From contig JAKZHN010000013.1 of the NCBI GenBank assembly GCA_037179335.1, forward strand, positions 186,001 through 250,000: a stretch of DNA of 64,000 nt, read 5' to 3'. The notes beneath the pieces were generated by a model. That model searched no databases and was not told the DNA's origin. It saw nothing but the letters and a program-made list of their open reading frames with translations. Shown here one piece after another: positions 44,791 through 56,954 of the stretch (its first letter is position 1; each line of letters begins with the position of its first letter). The position numbers and the translations under genes are program-made. The stretch is from Cyclaneusma minus. Taxonomy: Eukaryota > Ascomycota > Leotiomycetes > Marthamycetales > Marthamycetaceae.

Positions 44791-45782
44791 GCCGTAGTAC
44801 TTGGCCTGCAGTTCGGTCCGTAGGTATTCATGTCATTCTATCTTCTTTTGCGGCTGCTTTGGCGTTCTTTTGTTTGGAGTTCTTTGCTGCTTCGCTTGCT
44901 TGCCTTGCTTCTGCGTGCTTTTTGACGGCTGGAATGGATTTGGCATGATTGAATGGAATGGATAGGGAGAGGGAAGAGGCAGGTATATGTGTGCCAGTTG
45001 CACAGTATAGCACACACGCAGCATCATGGTAAATATGCATATGGCTAGCACTGCATTGCATACATCGCGCTTGTAGAATAGAAATGTCAGTCGTCGTCAT
45101 CAAGATCACTCGGGAATCATGCACCTTTGGACTATCTCCTCGCCCTCAGACGCCACTGCCCTCGCCCCCAATTGCCTGATTTCTCCACCATGATTCCCAA
45201 ATTTCAAGTCGTTAGTCAATGCCGTGTATGACAACTTGCACCGCACTGGCAACCAGACCCTTGCTCTGAGAATTGCGATGGACCTATTGCCCCTGACAGG
45301 ACAAGCAGATATGAGGATCCCAGGAGCTTATGGCAGAGAGAGGGATTTTGGGGGGGGGGGTTTTGAGGGAATGTGCCTGCTTGCCACACAGCACAATTTA
45401 CGCCGCACTGGCAACCAGCATGAGCTCTGAGAACCGATGTTGCACCCGATAAGGCAGGCAGAGATGGGGTTCCCCGGAGCTTGCGAGATAGGGACTTCGA
45501 GGGGAGCTGGCTGGTGACCGACGGGTAAAGTTTTATTTTTGCCTTGCATGATTTGGTGGGGATTGCTCACTTGTGTTGCTGCCTTTTTTCATTGTGCGGC
45601 ACTGTGGGCATGGGGGCAAGGCGAGTGAGTGGACTTTGGGGGTGACTGAGGGGAATGTCTAAGTATCCGACACTGTTTTCCATTCGGGTATCTCGGTAGC
45701 TACTCAGTGCATCTCCCGAAACTCCTGTGAAAAGCAATGCCAAGCCCCCTGAAAGCAAACGCCCAACTCCATGCGGAGAAAT
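44791..45782. other. Intergenic region with a degenerate duplication
   Basis: No supported gene. Two related segments (about 45237-45345 and 45400-45505) share CCGCACTGGCAACCAG, a gagctctgaga-like stretch and a CCGGAGCTT/CCAGGAGCTT stretch, which suggests an old tandem duplication of about 165 bp. The first includes a G run near 45350. Confidence 0.4.
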
Positions 45783-46624
45783 TCATAGAAACACAGTCTC
45801 GCGCAAAATACGCGCGACCTCATTCGCAGCATCCCTTGCGCGCTCGATTAAAGCGTTCTCCTCGTCTTTCTTTTTATCGGTACGGATCAATTCGAAGTCG
45901 AGTATCTCAATGTCCTTGTCCAAAAAGCGAAGGTCAAAAATGGCCCGCTTGATAAGTATTGATGATGTCGTTGGTCGCCTCGATGACTAGTTCGTTTTTC
46001 GTCACCTTGAACCCTTCAGTGAGCGCAACATCAGCACCTACCACACTAGCGCGCGGGTCGGTATGCTTGTCCCAGCCGGTGAGCCAATCTGAGTCGTTGT
46101 CCATGGCCGCTTCGAAGAGTTCGAATTGTGAGATGAGATGCAACTCGAGCTGCACGACCCAACACGGATGTTCCTTCAGAGCGTTGTGGTCGATTCTGTC
46201 AACCCTGTCTTGGAGAATCTCCAGCCTCTCCTGTCCAATTTTCTGAATTTCTTCCGCAATTTGGTTCTCGTTTTTCGCGTCGTCAAGCTCGTATAAGGCG
46301 CTGACGACGAGGTTGAGAATATTGTCCAGATATCTGGTGATATAGTTATCGAGCTGCTCGACCTTCCTTGCTCTTCTCTTGGCGACTTTGTAGGTTTTGA
46401 TTCCGCGGTCAATGGACTGGAAATTATCAAATATAGGCACTTGGGAAATAATAGAGATAACTGAAGCGGATGTGGGAATATACCGAGAAGGCTTCCTCCA
46501 TTGTTGCGGGTTTTGGAGCATTCTGCTTCGCGGCCTCGGCACGCAATTCTTCATTCTCGACCTCGAGGCGCTGGATACGGCGCTTCATGCGCCAAAATAT
46601 GGGTGAACCGTTGTGGTAGGGCAT
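45783..46624 (-). pseudogene. Clustered helical family, member D, frameshifted
   Basis: Exon 1 (46624-46484) encodes a coil (RRIQRLEVENEELRAEAAKQ) and ends ATMEEAFS. Exon 2 opens SIDRGIKTYKVAKR, the family motif. The annotated frame stops at 45934 after NTYQAGHF (207 aa). In the next frame, from about 45950 on, the sequence continues with the family C-terminus: IKRAIFDLRFLDKDIEIL, then EVARILRETVFL with a stop at 45783-45785. One net base change near 45945 therefore separates the body from its signature. Either the gene is broken, or a truncated protein is made, or the assembly has an error. The upstream module is present. Confidence 0.7.
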
Positions 46625-46740
46625 GGTGATCTCGGTGGTGCTGGAGAAGTGGGGAGAGTTGATGCGTTTCTTTTATCTTGTACGAATGAAGTATGGGTGT
46701 GAGCGCAGAGGAAGCGGGAAATATAAGCTGCGCAGGTTGA

Positions 46741-46845
46741 ATGTAGATTGGAGAAGGAGGAGCTGGGTATGAAAAGATAGAGGAGGGTTCGAGGACCCTT
46801 GCGTTACTTGTAAGTTAGAGCTTTGACGCTAGTTATAGCGCAGCT
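46741..46845 (-). promoter_or_regulatory. Family upstream module, member D
   Basis: On the gene strand: CTAGCGTCAAAGCTCTAACT, then a caagtaacgcaaggg stretch, a CTCGAACCCT box, then a CT-rich leader. The order is as in member F. Confidence 0.6.
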
Positions 46846-46899
46846 CGCTTAGGGTGTAGGCGGCCCAATAGCGGCCTAAAGGTTTGCCGGCTTTTTCCG

Positions 46900-47380
46900 G
46901 CTTTTTATATCTCTCTCTGGAGGCTGTTTTATTGGTGGTCAAAACCGTTTCTCGAAGGACGTCGAGCGACTCAAAAGTCACACATGGTGAAATGCCTTGG
47001 ATGTCTGGTAGTAAAGTGTTCGTACTTGGCGGAAGATGTTTTTGAGTCATGATCTGCATGTTTTCTTTTGCTTTGTGGTTCTGGGATGGCTGGGAGCGAT
47101 CCTTTTCCATGGTTAAATTGATAGAGGAGGGAGGAAGAGGAATCGAGGTAGCATGTGCTAGTGAAAACGGTATGGCACAATTGACAATAGCAATGGTGGT
47201 CCATAAAGCATTGTGCCAGTATTAGCAGTTGCATATATTAAGCTTGTTTGAAAATGTATATAGAGTCATGATACATTTGACCAAGTCACTCACGCATTTG
47301 GAACCATAATTTGCGCAGCGAATTCTGCTTTCTGTATTCAGGTACTTGGCTACTAGAGGGCCCTATCTAGTGCCTTACCC
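46900..47380. repeat. Segmental duplicate S1 (3' flank of E)
   Basis: It resembles 60290-60760. Shared anchors include GTCGAGCGACTCAA, GTACTTGGCGGAAGATG, CTTTGTGGTTCT versus CTTTGTGGCTCT, and ACTCACGC with AATTTGCGCAGC. Both copies lie on the 3' side of a family gene, here E. An open frame at 46829-47110 (minus) is not conserved in the other copy and is not called. Confidence 0.7.
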
Positions 47381-47975
47381 TCCGTCTGAGTCGTTGTTCA
47401 ACGCGGGTTGAAAACGCTTGATCCTGTTTCTTCACTTGTATGTGAGAAAACATGGCTTCGATGATGCATCGCGTTTCCGACTCCTTAGCGATTACCATGG
47501 ATTTGGAGGGCCCATCGAGCAAGAGATACCAGGGTATGAAGAGTTCCAGTACGCCTCAGCAGGCTCATTTCGCCCTGGTATCTGTCCAACCAGTAGACCT
47601 CGTTCTCGGTATGCGATGTCAGATTCGCGCACACCTTGCGCCATTCCGATTCGACCGAGGCCTTTGCCTCTAGTAGTTCGACAGAGCGTTTGTTCTCCCA
47701 ATCCACTTTCTTCGCATTTCGATACCGTTGTACGTCAATTTCATGTGTTGTACCATTCTTGCGCAGGAAAATAAACTTCGTCTCATTTTAATGGCCCAGC
47801 TTGGGCGGTTCGTAGTCGCAGGTGCCGGGAGTGTGCGGCTTCTGTGGAAAGAGAATATTAGAATCAGAAACGGACGAAAGTGATAGCTCAGTTAGGAAGA
47901 GGGGCCTTACCATAGGGAACTGTAAAGTTTCGGATTTGGAATCCGATTCGAGAAAGCATCCTCAGCGCGTTTGCT
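47381..47975. other. Extra sequence in the 3' flank of relic E
   Basis: About 600 bp that has no counterpart at the equivalent place beside member F. Open frames on both strands are short; nothing recognised. Confidence 0.35.
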
Positions 47976-48980
47976 TCACACCCTTTCCGACCCAATCTCT
48001 GCATTTGTACGACCAGGCACATCCAAGCCGAGACGCTCAATATCTCTATCCAGAGCGCGAAGGTTGAAAATGGCAATCTTAGCATTGATAATAGCGTTAA
48101 ACGTCGCAGTAGCGCCAGTCTCTATGTCCCTGTACGTATCGAAGAGCCGGACCTCGGCTTCCACGACATTTTCGCGCAAGGCGACATGTGTGTTCCAATC
48201 GCCGTCGTTTTCCAAAGCGTTTTTAAAAAGCTTGATTTCCTTTTTGGGGATGGATTCAAAACGTACAATTCAACGCATAGCGTCCTTGAGCATCGGCTGC
48301 TTGGCATGAAAAATCGTTCCTGATCTCGAAATAAAACGGTCTTAATTTTGGACCGCGCGCTTGTTTCAATGTCTTGCCTTGGAATGACGTGAGCTGAATC
48401 GACTGGTTGTCAGCTTCAACACTAAAAATTGTATCCAGGCGGGGGTGCGACCAAAGTGCGAATTCACTTACGAATGCAAAATGGACAAGCTTATATTTGC
48501 CCATGGGAGGACTCTGGACCACCCGGCGCGATTGTAGCTTTGAATATCTCGCAGCGGCTTCCTCGAGCTGTTCCGGATCTCCTCGAAGTCCTTGGCGATT
48601 TGCGTTTTGTTCATGTTGCTATTAAGCTCGTAGGCGGCGGAAGGGGCTTCGAGAACGCGCGAGTGGATTTCGTCCAGGTGTCTGTTGATAGAGTTATTGA
48701 AAATCTGAACTTTCTCTGCGCTCATCAGGGCAAGTCTCCAGTGCTGATTTCCGCGCTTGATACTCTGTAAACGTCAGCATAGGTACTTGGGAACTTAAGT
48801 GGACACTGGGTACGCAAATATACACCTTGAAGGCTGCGTCGAAGGTTGCGGGCATTTTCTCCTTCTCCTTAGCCTCGGAAACTAAACCCGTATTCTCGGC
48901 CGTGACACGCTCGATACGACGCTCCAAGCGCCATACTATGAGTAAACCGTCGGGGTCGTTGTAGAAGCCTAGAAGGGCAT
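47976..48980 (-). pseudogene. Clustered helical family, relic E
   Basis: The start region is damaged: ATGCCCTTCTAG stops after three codons, apparently because an extra 8 bp beside CTTCTAC shifted the frame. The following coil (WRLERRIERVTAENTGL) is intact in the shifted frame. After the intron the family motif reads SIKRGNQHWRLALM and a helical stretch stays open to about 48468. The middle is replaced by unrelated-looking sequence. The C-terminal part returns as FNLRALDRDIERLGLD and ends at 47976, earlier than in F. It cannot make a full family protein. It lies beside 3' flank S1 and is the closest relative of F by flanks. Confidence 0.65.
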
Positions 48981-49100
48981 GGTGGGATCGGTGGCGGCAG
49001 AGAAGTGGGTAGTGTTGACGCTGTTTATGTTTCTTAGGTATGTAAGGAGTAGCGGAGCAAAGGAGGAGGACTGGGAGAAAGAAGCGCAGATCCAGGTTGG

Positions 49101-49200
49101 AAAATGGAGGCCGGATTGGACCAGGGAAAAGTGGAAAAGGGTCTAGGATTTCTACGTTGCTTTGAAGTTTGCAAGTTTAGCGCTAGCGGTGCTTTATATA
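49101..49200 (-). promoter_or_regulatory. Family upstream module, relic E
   Basis: On the gene strand: ACCGCTAGCGCTAAACTTGC, then a tcaaagcaacgt stretch, an ATCCTAGACCCT box and a pyrimidine-rich leader. It is retained although the coding sequence is broken. Confidence 0.55.
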
Positions 49201-49269
49201 GGCGACCCAAGAGCGTGTCAAAGGTTTGCCAGCGATTTGCAAAGGATAAGTTCACCTCGAGTTTAAATA

Positions 49270-50180
49270 GGTTTATATCTCTATAGATCACCATATGCAA
49301 AAAGAAGCGAATACCCATTTCCAATGTCTATTCCGTAAATGCCAGGCACAGCCAATAGTTTTAAAGCTTTGCCAATAGCCAGAAAGCTTTGCTTTTTAAT
49401 TTTAAGGACATTTAAAGCTTTGCTGGCTATTTTAAAATTGGCGGGTTTAAAATTAATTGGCTATAATATTATATAATAATTTATATATAAAAAAAACGGG
49501 CGGGAAAAATAAAAATAGCTGGCGGCCGATTTGCAAAAAGCATTGCTTTATATCTCCATAGATTATTATATGCAACGAAAAAAAAATACCCACTTCCAAC
49601 ATCTATTCCGTAATGCCAGGCATAGCCAACGGTTTTGAAATTTGCCAGCCAGCTAGCTAGAAAAAAGCTTTGCTTTTTAGCTTTTAAAAGCATTCGGAGC
49701 TTTGCTGGCTTTTTTTAAAATTAAGGCTGGCGGGCTTTAAAACTGGTTGGCTATAATATTATATAATAATTTATATTATATATAAAGAAAATGGGCGGGA
49801 AAATTAAAAATAGCTAATAATTGGCTTATAAAACATATTGCTAAAAAGAAAAAATAGCGGTTTTCCAAAAATTCTATTTATACAATTTTTAGCTAGTTAG
49901 CTAGCCAAAAGCTTTATGCATTTTATATGTAATTAATCGCCAGCTAATTTCCTAATATAAAATCAATTATTTATATTTTTATAAATTATTATATGCAATA
50001 AAAAAATACCTATTTCCAATATTTACTTTATAATATTAAATATAGCAAATAATTTTAAAGCTTGCTAGCCAGCTAGCTAAAAAAAAGCTTTGCTTTTTAG
50101 CTTTTAAAAGCATTTAAAATTTTGCTGGCTTTTTTTAAAATTAAAGCTGGCAGGCTTTGAAATTAATTGGCCAAATGCAA
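49270..50180. repeat. Three tandem repeats of rising AT content
   Basis: Units start near 49276, 49550 and 49974. Each carries a tatagatnattatatgc-like start, a TACCCATTTCCAATGTCTAT-like stretch, an AAGCTTTGCTTTTTA stretch and TTTGCTGGCT. Going right, C and G are replaced by T and A (ACCCATTTCC, then ACCCACTTCC, then ACCTATTTCC; TATTCCGTAA, then the same, then TACTTTATAA). This fits RIP that is weakest at the block edge. Confidence 0.7.
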
Positions 50181-51260
50181 AATAAACTATGCCTAAAAAG
50201 AAATTCAAAAAAATTCAAAATAATATATTTGCTTATAAAAGATCGCCGGTTAAAATTGAATTTAATGGCCAAATTATTAAAATAATAATTTTTAAAAGCA
50301 TTTAAAAATTATTGGCCAAGCTTTTAAATATTGGATTTAAATATATTATTATTTATAATATATTAGGCAGTATTTTTGCAAAAGCTATATTTAACATATT
50401 TAGCAATGTTAGGGCAATTAATAGCTTATAAATATTTGCAAAATTTAATAAAATAAGCAATGCAAATAAAAAAGCCAATAATATATTAAAAAAGCAGAGC
50501 TATTAATAGCTAGGGATTTAATGCAAAAAAAGCTTATAAGGCTTTTATAAAATAAATATAATTAGCTATAATAATAATAATAATATTTATGCTAATATAA
50601 TTAATATTTAATTTATTATTGGAAAATATAAAAATAGTATAATTGCTTTTTTAAAAAAAAACCAATATATTAATATTAAGTTTTTATTTGGTTAAAATAT
50701 AAACGGTTTTTAAGCTGCTTATAGCTATATATAAATTTAATAATATAAAAAAGGGCGGTAAAAGCGGTTTTAAATGCTATATTAAAATTCAAATTAATTA
50801 GCTGCTTTTTTATAAAAAGGGCAATTGCAAAAAACAAGGCTTTAATAATAATGCCCCAAAGCTGGAATTTCAAAAAAAGCGGAGCCTTGCGCTTTGCAAA
50901 ATTGCCTTAAATCCATTGGTAGCCCATTATAGCCAGCTTAACCAGGGGAGAGTTAAAGGCATTTTATAGGATTAAGCGGATTGTGTGGATATAATATAAA
51001 GCGAATAACGCGGTCTAAATAAAATCGGGTTTAAATTTCCCTTTTTTATAGCGATTAATACCATTATTGCGAAAGGCAATTTATTTAATAATGCAAATTG
51101 CGGTTGCAAAATAAATAAATTTGCTATTCCTGGCATTAAAATGCTTTTAAAAATTAATTAAGAATTTATAAAAGCTATAAAACCCTGCAATCAAGCTATA
51201 AAAACCTATACGGCGCGCTTAAAATAATAAAAGAATTATAGCTGTTTATTTTAGCAATAG

Positions 51261-51450
51261 TATTAAAAAGTAAATGCAATGGTAGCCACCGTAAAATAGC
51301 CATTATATATAGCTAAACCTAAAAAAAACTAGCGTCCGCATAATAGAAATATCCTTATTTCGGACTCTCCAGCTATTTTAATTTTCTTAAGCATAATATA
51401 ATGTTTTTTATACCCTTATTTTATATTTTTATATTTATTTATTTTTAATA
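51261..51450 (+). repeat. Left LTR (190 bp)
   Basis: It aligns without gaps to 56760-56949. Every difference I could see is a transition (C/T or G/A), in both directions. It starts tattaaaaag and ends tttttaata. Confidence 0.85.
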
Positions 51451-51466
51451 AGTTATAAGCCCGGAA
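51451..51466 (+). other. Primer-binding site, initiator-Met half-tRNA type
   Basis: Directly after the left LTR the sequence is AGTTATAAGCCCGG. Allowing one G-to-A change it complements the anticodon arm of initiator tRNA-Met (GGGCTCATAAC), the internal-fragment primer known from copia-type elements. Confidence 0.65.
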
Positions 51467-54400
51467 TTATATAAGCTTTTAAATAAATAATTAATTTAAT
51501 TTTAATTAATTTTTTAATATTATTCTAACGAAAATTTTGCATTTTGGCAAATTTCTTTTTTTCCCAATATTACAATTTATTGCAAAACAATTAAAACCAA
51601 TATAAAAATTTCTTTATATTTATTTTTTTGCCAATGCCATTATAATATCCTATAAAATTAATTAAAATTAATAAAAAAACCTCTTTATAATTTATCCGGC
51701 CAATTTAAAAGCTATTTTGCCAATCGTTTTTAAAAGCTAAATAAAAGCTTTTATAATAATACCCTTTTTATTATTTCCCCCCCCCTTTTTTTTAGCCAAT
51801 TGCTTTTATTTTTACATTTGCCAATATATTTAATAACAAAAAAACCAAAAATGCTTTTTTAATATTATTAAAAACCAATTATAAAATTTAATTTCGCAAT
51901 ATAAAAATCTGCTTTAATAAAAAAACCATATAATTTATTATTAAAAAAATCAGTTTTAAATATATTGGCATTGCTTTTACCTTTAAAATTACTAATAAAA
52001 ATAGCGCATTTTCCGCTAAATTTAGCATTTCAAAAACCAATTTTAAATTTATATTTTTTGCTATATTAATTAAAAATTAAATTAATAAATCTAGCAGCAA
52101 ATTTAAAAAAATATTTATTAGCTAAAGCAAAAACGCTATTCTAAATATTAAAAATGTAAAAAAATATAAAAAAAATTAAAATTAAAGCTATTAGTTTTTT
52201 ATTTAAAGGCCTTTTTAATAATAATAAATTTCTTTTTAATAAATATAATATTGCCAAAGGCTTATAAAATTATTTTTTTAAAAAAATACAAAATTCAATA
52301 TTATTTTTAATTTAATATATATTATTAAAATTCAATTTTTTATTTAAATTAAAAATACTATTATCCGCTTTGCTTAAAATAAGCTTTGCAAATTCCAATA
52401 TAAATTAATATCCGCTAATAAATTCTATATTAGTATTTATAGCAATAAAGTTTTATTTTTTTATTTTAGCCAAGCCCTTTTTAATAATTACACTATTATG
52501 ATTAATATTTTTATATTAATTAATACTATAATAAAAAAAGAAATTTTTAAAAAAATAGCGTATATTAATCGCCAATAATAAAAACTGTATTTTTATTGCC
52601 AAAGCCGGAAAACAATTTTAGCAAAATAAAATTAATAAGCTTGATTTTTGCAATTTTTATAATAACGCTTATTTTATTTGCAATTGTCTTAAAACAAAAG
52701 CTATATTTTTTTTTATTAATTAATATTTAATCCGCAATTTTAAACTTCTTTTTAAAATAAAGCCTTATAATTATTGCTTTTATTCCCGCTTTAATTTTTT
52801 AAAATATTACTATTGCGTTTTATTTACCGTTATTTCTTTTTTAAATAAATTTGCTATAATAATATTAAAAATAAAAAAATATTAAAAATAACTTGCTTTG
52901 CCAATAAATCTAGCAAAAAATCCAGCAATTATACTATTAAAATTAATAATAATCCCAAAAATAACAATGCTATTAAAATCCTATTTGATTTTAAAAACAA
53001 AAACAATCGCTTATATTAGCTATAAATTAATTAATAAAACCACCTTTTTTATTTAGGCTTTAAATACCGGCGCATTATTATATATATTTAATTAACGCTT
53101 TTTTTTAAACAATTAAAAAAATAATACCATTATATATTGTAAAAATTAATAAAAAATACTGTAAATTATTTATTAAACTACTATAATAATTAAATATTTA
53201 AATAAATTATTGTTATTTTTAAAAAATACTTTCTTTATTTCAAAGCTTAAAATTAATTTAATTTCAAATTGAAAACTATATATAGCTGGCTTATTAAATT
53301 ACTTTAATAAAAAATAAAAAATTACAATAATAAATTAAATGACCAAATTATTAATGCTATTATAAATTATAAATTATAAATTATATTTAATATAAGCCAA
53401 AAATACAAAAGCTATGCTTTTATTATTAAAGCAAATACTATCATAATTAATGTTTTGTTTATAATTTTTTCCCTTTTTTAAAATTTTTAAATCTTATGCC
53501 TTTTAAGCTAAAATATTTTAATTTATAATATAAAAAACTTTGCCATTTTAATAACGCTATAATTAATAATATTTATAAGGTTATTATATTGGTAAAGCCT
53601 ATTAAAATCCCTTTTCTAACTAATTATAAAGCCTATTAAATATATACTTTTATTAGATGTATACTTTTATTAAATTTAAAAATTCTTTTTCAAAAAAATT
53701 AAATTTATACAAAGTTATTAAATTTGTATTTATCCAATTTAATATCGCTAAACCCTTTCCCTATTCCCTTTATAAAAACCAATATTTTTTATATATTATT
53801 AATAGCTTTATATAAAAGATTTAAATTATTTCATTAGCCATTGAAAATAAATTTTATAAATTAAAGACCAATTTAAAAAAAAATGTTAAAGCAGTTTATA
53901 ATAATAATGCTTTTAGATTTTTTGAAGCAATTAAATAATAAATTTATATTAAAAAAATTAAAACGCAATTTATTATAATGGCTTTATTTTATTAAAATAG
54001 CCCTGCAAAATAAAAGATTTAATAATTGGAAATTAATATTTGGGCTTTATTTAAAAAAATAAAACTGTTGCTAAAATTTTAAAATAAAACTGCCAAATAT
54101 AATATTTATATTTAGAATTGCGCTTTTATTAATTCAATTGTTAAAATTGTTTTATTAGCTTTAAAAAATCTTAAAATAATTTTCCACTTTTTATTAATAA
54201 TATTAAAATATTTAAATTTTTATATATCTTTTATTTCAATTTAAAAATTATTTTTAAAAACCAATTATATTATAAAATTATTAATATTAGCCGCTTTAAT
54301 ATTTTTATAAAATACTTTAATACTACTATAAAACAATTTAAAATTTAGTTTTTAAAATTAAAATACACGTATTATATAAATTAAATTTAAATTTATTTTA

Positions 54401-56759
54401 AAAATCCAAAAAACTCCAAATAATTAAAATATAATAATTAAATAAAAATAGCAAAACCCTATAAAAAAACCCCTAATGCTAAAACATTGAATATTAATAT
54501 TATAATGGAATTAAAGGCTATTAGTAATAAATTTATTTTTTGGCTATAATATATATCGAATAATTTACCGCAATTTAATTTATTAAATAGGCCAATTTTT
54601 AATATATTGGAAAAGCCATAGTTTAATTTATTAAATAGGCCAATTTTTAATGCATTGAAAACGCCGCAATATAATATATTAAAAATCCTATAATATAGGA
54701 TATTAAAAATGCTATAATATAATATATTAAAAATGCTATAATATAATATACCGGTTGCAATTTAAAATATACCAATATTTATATTAATTTTTACAATATT
54801 AAATATACCAATTCTTATAATATTAAATGCATTTATAGCTTTATTTTTTATTAATCCTGCTAATAATTTAAATAATTTAAATTGGTTAAATTCCAAGTCT
54901 AAAAGATTTTATTAATTTCTTATATAAAAGTCCCCGCTCTTATTCCAATAAACAATTATATTAAAATTAATAATAATAACAACATTTCGAATATTTTTAA
55001 AATCCCTATTTTTTAATTTTTTTTCTTTTGCAAATAATACTCCGGCTTTTAAAGCCAAGCCATATTTCATAAAAAAGAATATTAAATAATAAAAGAAAAA
55101 AATAATTTTAAAATTGCTAGCCGTAATACAAAATTTTGCAAAATTATTTAAATTATAATTGTATATATCAATTATAATATTAAAAATATTAAAAAATTTA
55201 CAAATTTAACTATAAAAAAATATTTTCCAATAATGAAAATCTGCAAAATCAGGATTTTTTAGTTTTATAAAAAAGCTATTAATTTCAAAACCTGCATTAT
55301 AAGCAATAAAAGCTTGCTATAATTAAAAAACTAAAAAAAGCAAATTTATTTTTTATCAAATAAATATATACCATTAAAACAAAAATTATTAAAATTATTA
55401 AATAATTTAAAACTTGGCTAATAGCCCAAAATTTTAATCAAATATTCGACAAAAACTATACCAATACCTTTGCCCCAATTATTTATATAAATTCTCTTTG
55501 CCTTTTCCTTTTTATTATTTTTTGCAAAAATTTTAAATATAAATAATTTAATATTAAAAACACTTTTATTAAAATTAAAATAATATTTAAAATTTCTTTA
55601 AATTTCTTTAAAAAACTTATTATTCCATTAAATTATATTTTCCAAATTTTTAAAAGCTTATACAATTTAAAACAAATAGCTAAAAATTAAAGTCTATTTA
55701 TAAAAAAAATCGTTTAAAGCCTTATAAACCCTTATATTTACAAATACCCAAAATGCAGCATTATTTGTTTAATATATATTAATAATATTATTATAATTGC
55801 CCGCAATAAAAAATAGCTTATTTAATTTGATTTCTAGCCTTTTTTTTTTCATTTAATATTAAAAATCTAAAAGAGATTTTTAAAATTTTTGATATAAAAA
55901 TAAAAAAAGACCAAAAAACCAAAAATAATATTTTTATTAAATGCTAAAAAAAGATATAGCCAAATTTCAATTTTTAATTAAATATATTCCTATAAATAAT
56001 TATAAAGCCTTTAAATTCTTCGCCTTTAATAATAAATATATAAATATTAAAAAATACCAGCAAATTATTAAAAGCCTTATATTTGCTATAATTTTTATTT
56101 ATCCAAATATTGCTTTTGCAATTGAAAAATTAGCTTAATATATAAATAATTTATTAATTTATTATAGCTATGCCTTTAAAGATTTATTATATTATATTAA
56201 TTTAACAATGTTTTATAAAATATATTATAATTTTTAAAAAATATACTATAAATTAATAATCTATTTAAACTCCAATTAAACTAGCAATAAAATCAATTAA
56301 ATAAATATATTTAAAACTATTGCTATATTTTATAATAGGCCAATATTATAAAAAAGTAAAAAACAATATTATATTTCTATCTTTTTTACCAAATTCAAAT
56401 ACATTGCTTTATTTAGCTATATTAAATAAAAGTAATAATTTAGCCAAATTTTTAAAAATTTGGAATTTTTTTAATTTATTAAAAAGAATCCATAATTTAT
56501 CCGCGTATTTAAAAACAATTAAGGCTTTTTTTATATAATTAAAAATCCAGAAATTTATAAACGCTTTAAATATATAAATATAATATACTATTTTATTTAA
56601 TTTTTTTTAAAGAAAAGCTTACAGTCGAATATACTTTTATAAATAAAATAATAGCTAATAAATTAATAAAACCGCTTGATTGAATTAAAATTAAAAAATT
56701 TATAAAAACACTGAAATTCGTTATATAAGGCTATAAAAAGCTTATTAATTTTATAAAAA

Positions 56760-56949
56760 TATTAAAAAATAAATATAATAGCAGCCATTATAAAATAGCT
56801 ATTATATATAGCTAAACCCAAAGAAAACTAATATTCGCATAATAAAAATATTCTTATTTTGGATTTTCCAGCTATTTCAATTTTCTTAAGCATAATACAA
56901 CGTCTTTTACACCCTTATTCTATACCCTTATATCCACTCACTTCCAATA
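56760..56949 (+). repeat. Right LTR (190 bp)
   Basis: Partner of the left LTR; starts tattaaaaaa and ends cttccaata, followed at once by the AATAG target duplication. Confidence 0.85.
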
Positions 56950-56954
56950 AATAG

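Larger units (their letters stand above)
51261..56949 (+). mobile_element. RIP-degraded Ty1/copia-type retrotransposon
   Basis: A full-length element of 5,689 bp: LTRs 51261-51450 and 56760-56949, both 190 bp, flanked by AATAG at 51256-51260 and 56950-56954. The ends are TA...TA, which is TG...CA after C-to-T and G-to-A change. The primer site follows the left LTR directly. Near the right end an open remnant (55941-56138) ends in YQQIIKSLIFAI, then YPNIAFAIEKLA, matching the copia reverse-transcriptase block normally written as SLMYAMLGTRPDIAFAV. Its place before the right LTR fits Pol order with RT downstream of integrase and sets the plus orientation. No other domain survives legibly. The element is dead. 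Confidence 0.85.

Noticed and set aside
46829..47110. 93-codon minus-strand frame in duplicate S1
   Set aside because: The duplicated copy at 60290-60760 does not preserve it: stops appear within a few codons.
49481..50873. Small minus-strand frames in the AT-rich block (70 and 65 codons)
   Set aside because: Lys/Phe/Ile/Asn-rich composition is what AT-rich DNA gives by chance; no motif and no start context.
53000..55900. Search for readable integrase or Gag zinc knuckle in the copia element
   Set aside because: Too many stops and substitutions; I could not support a domain call by eye.
56320..56538. 72-codon frame after the RT remnant
   Set aside because: It may be a remnant of the copia RNase H region, but no catalytic block can be read, so it is kept only as part of the dead element.
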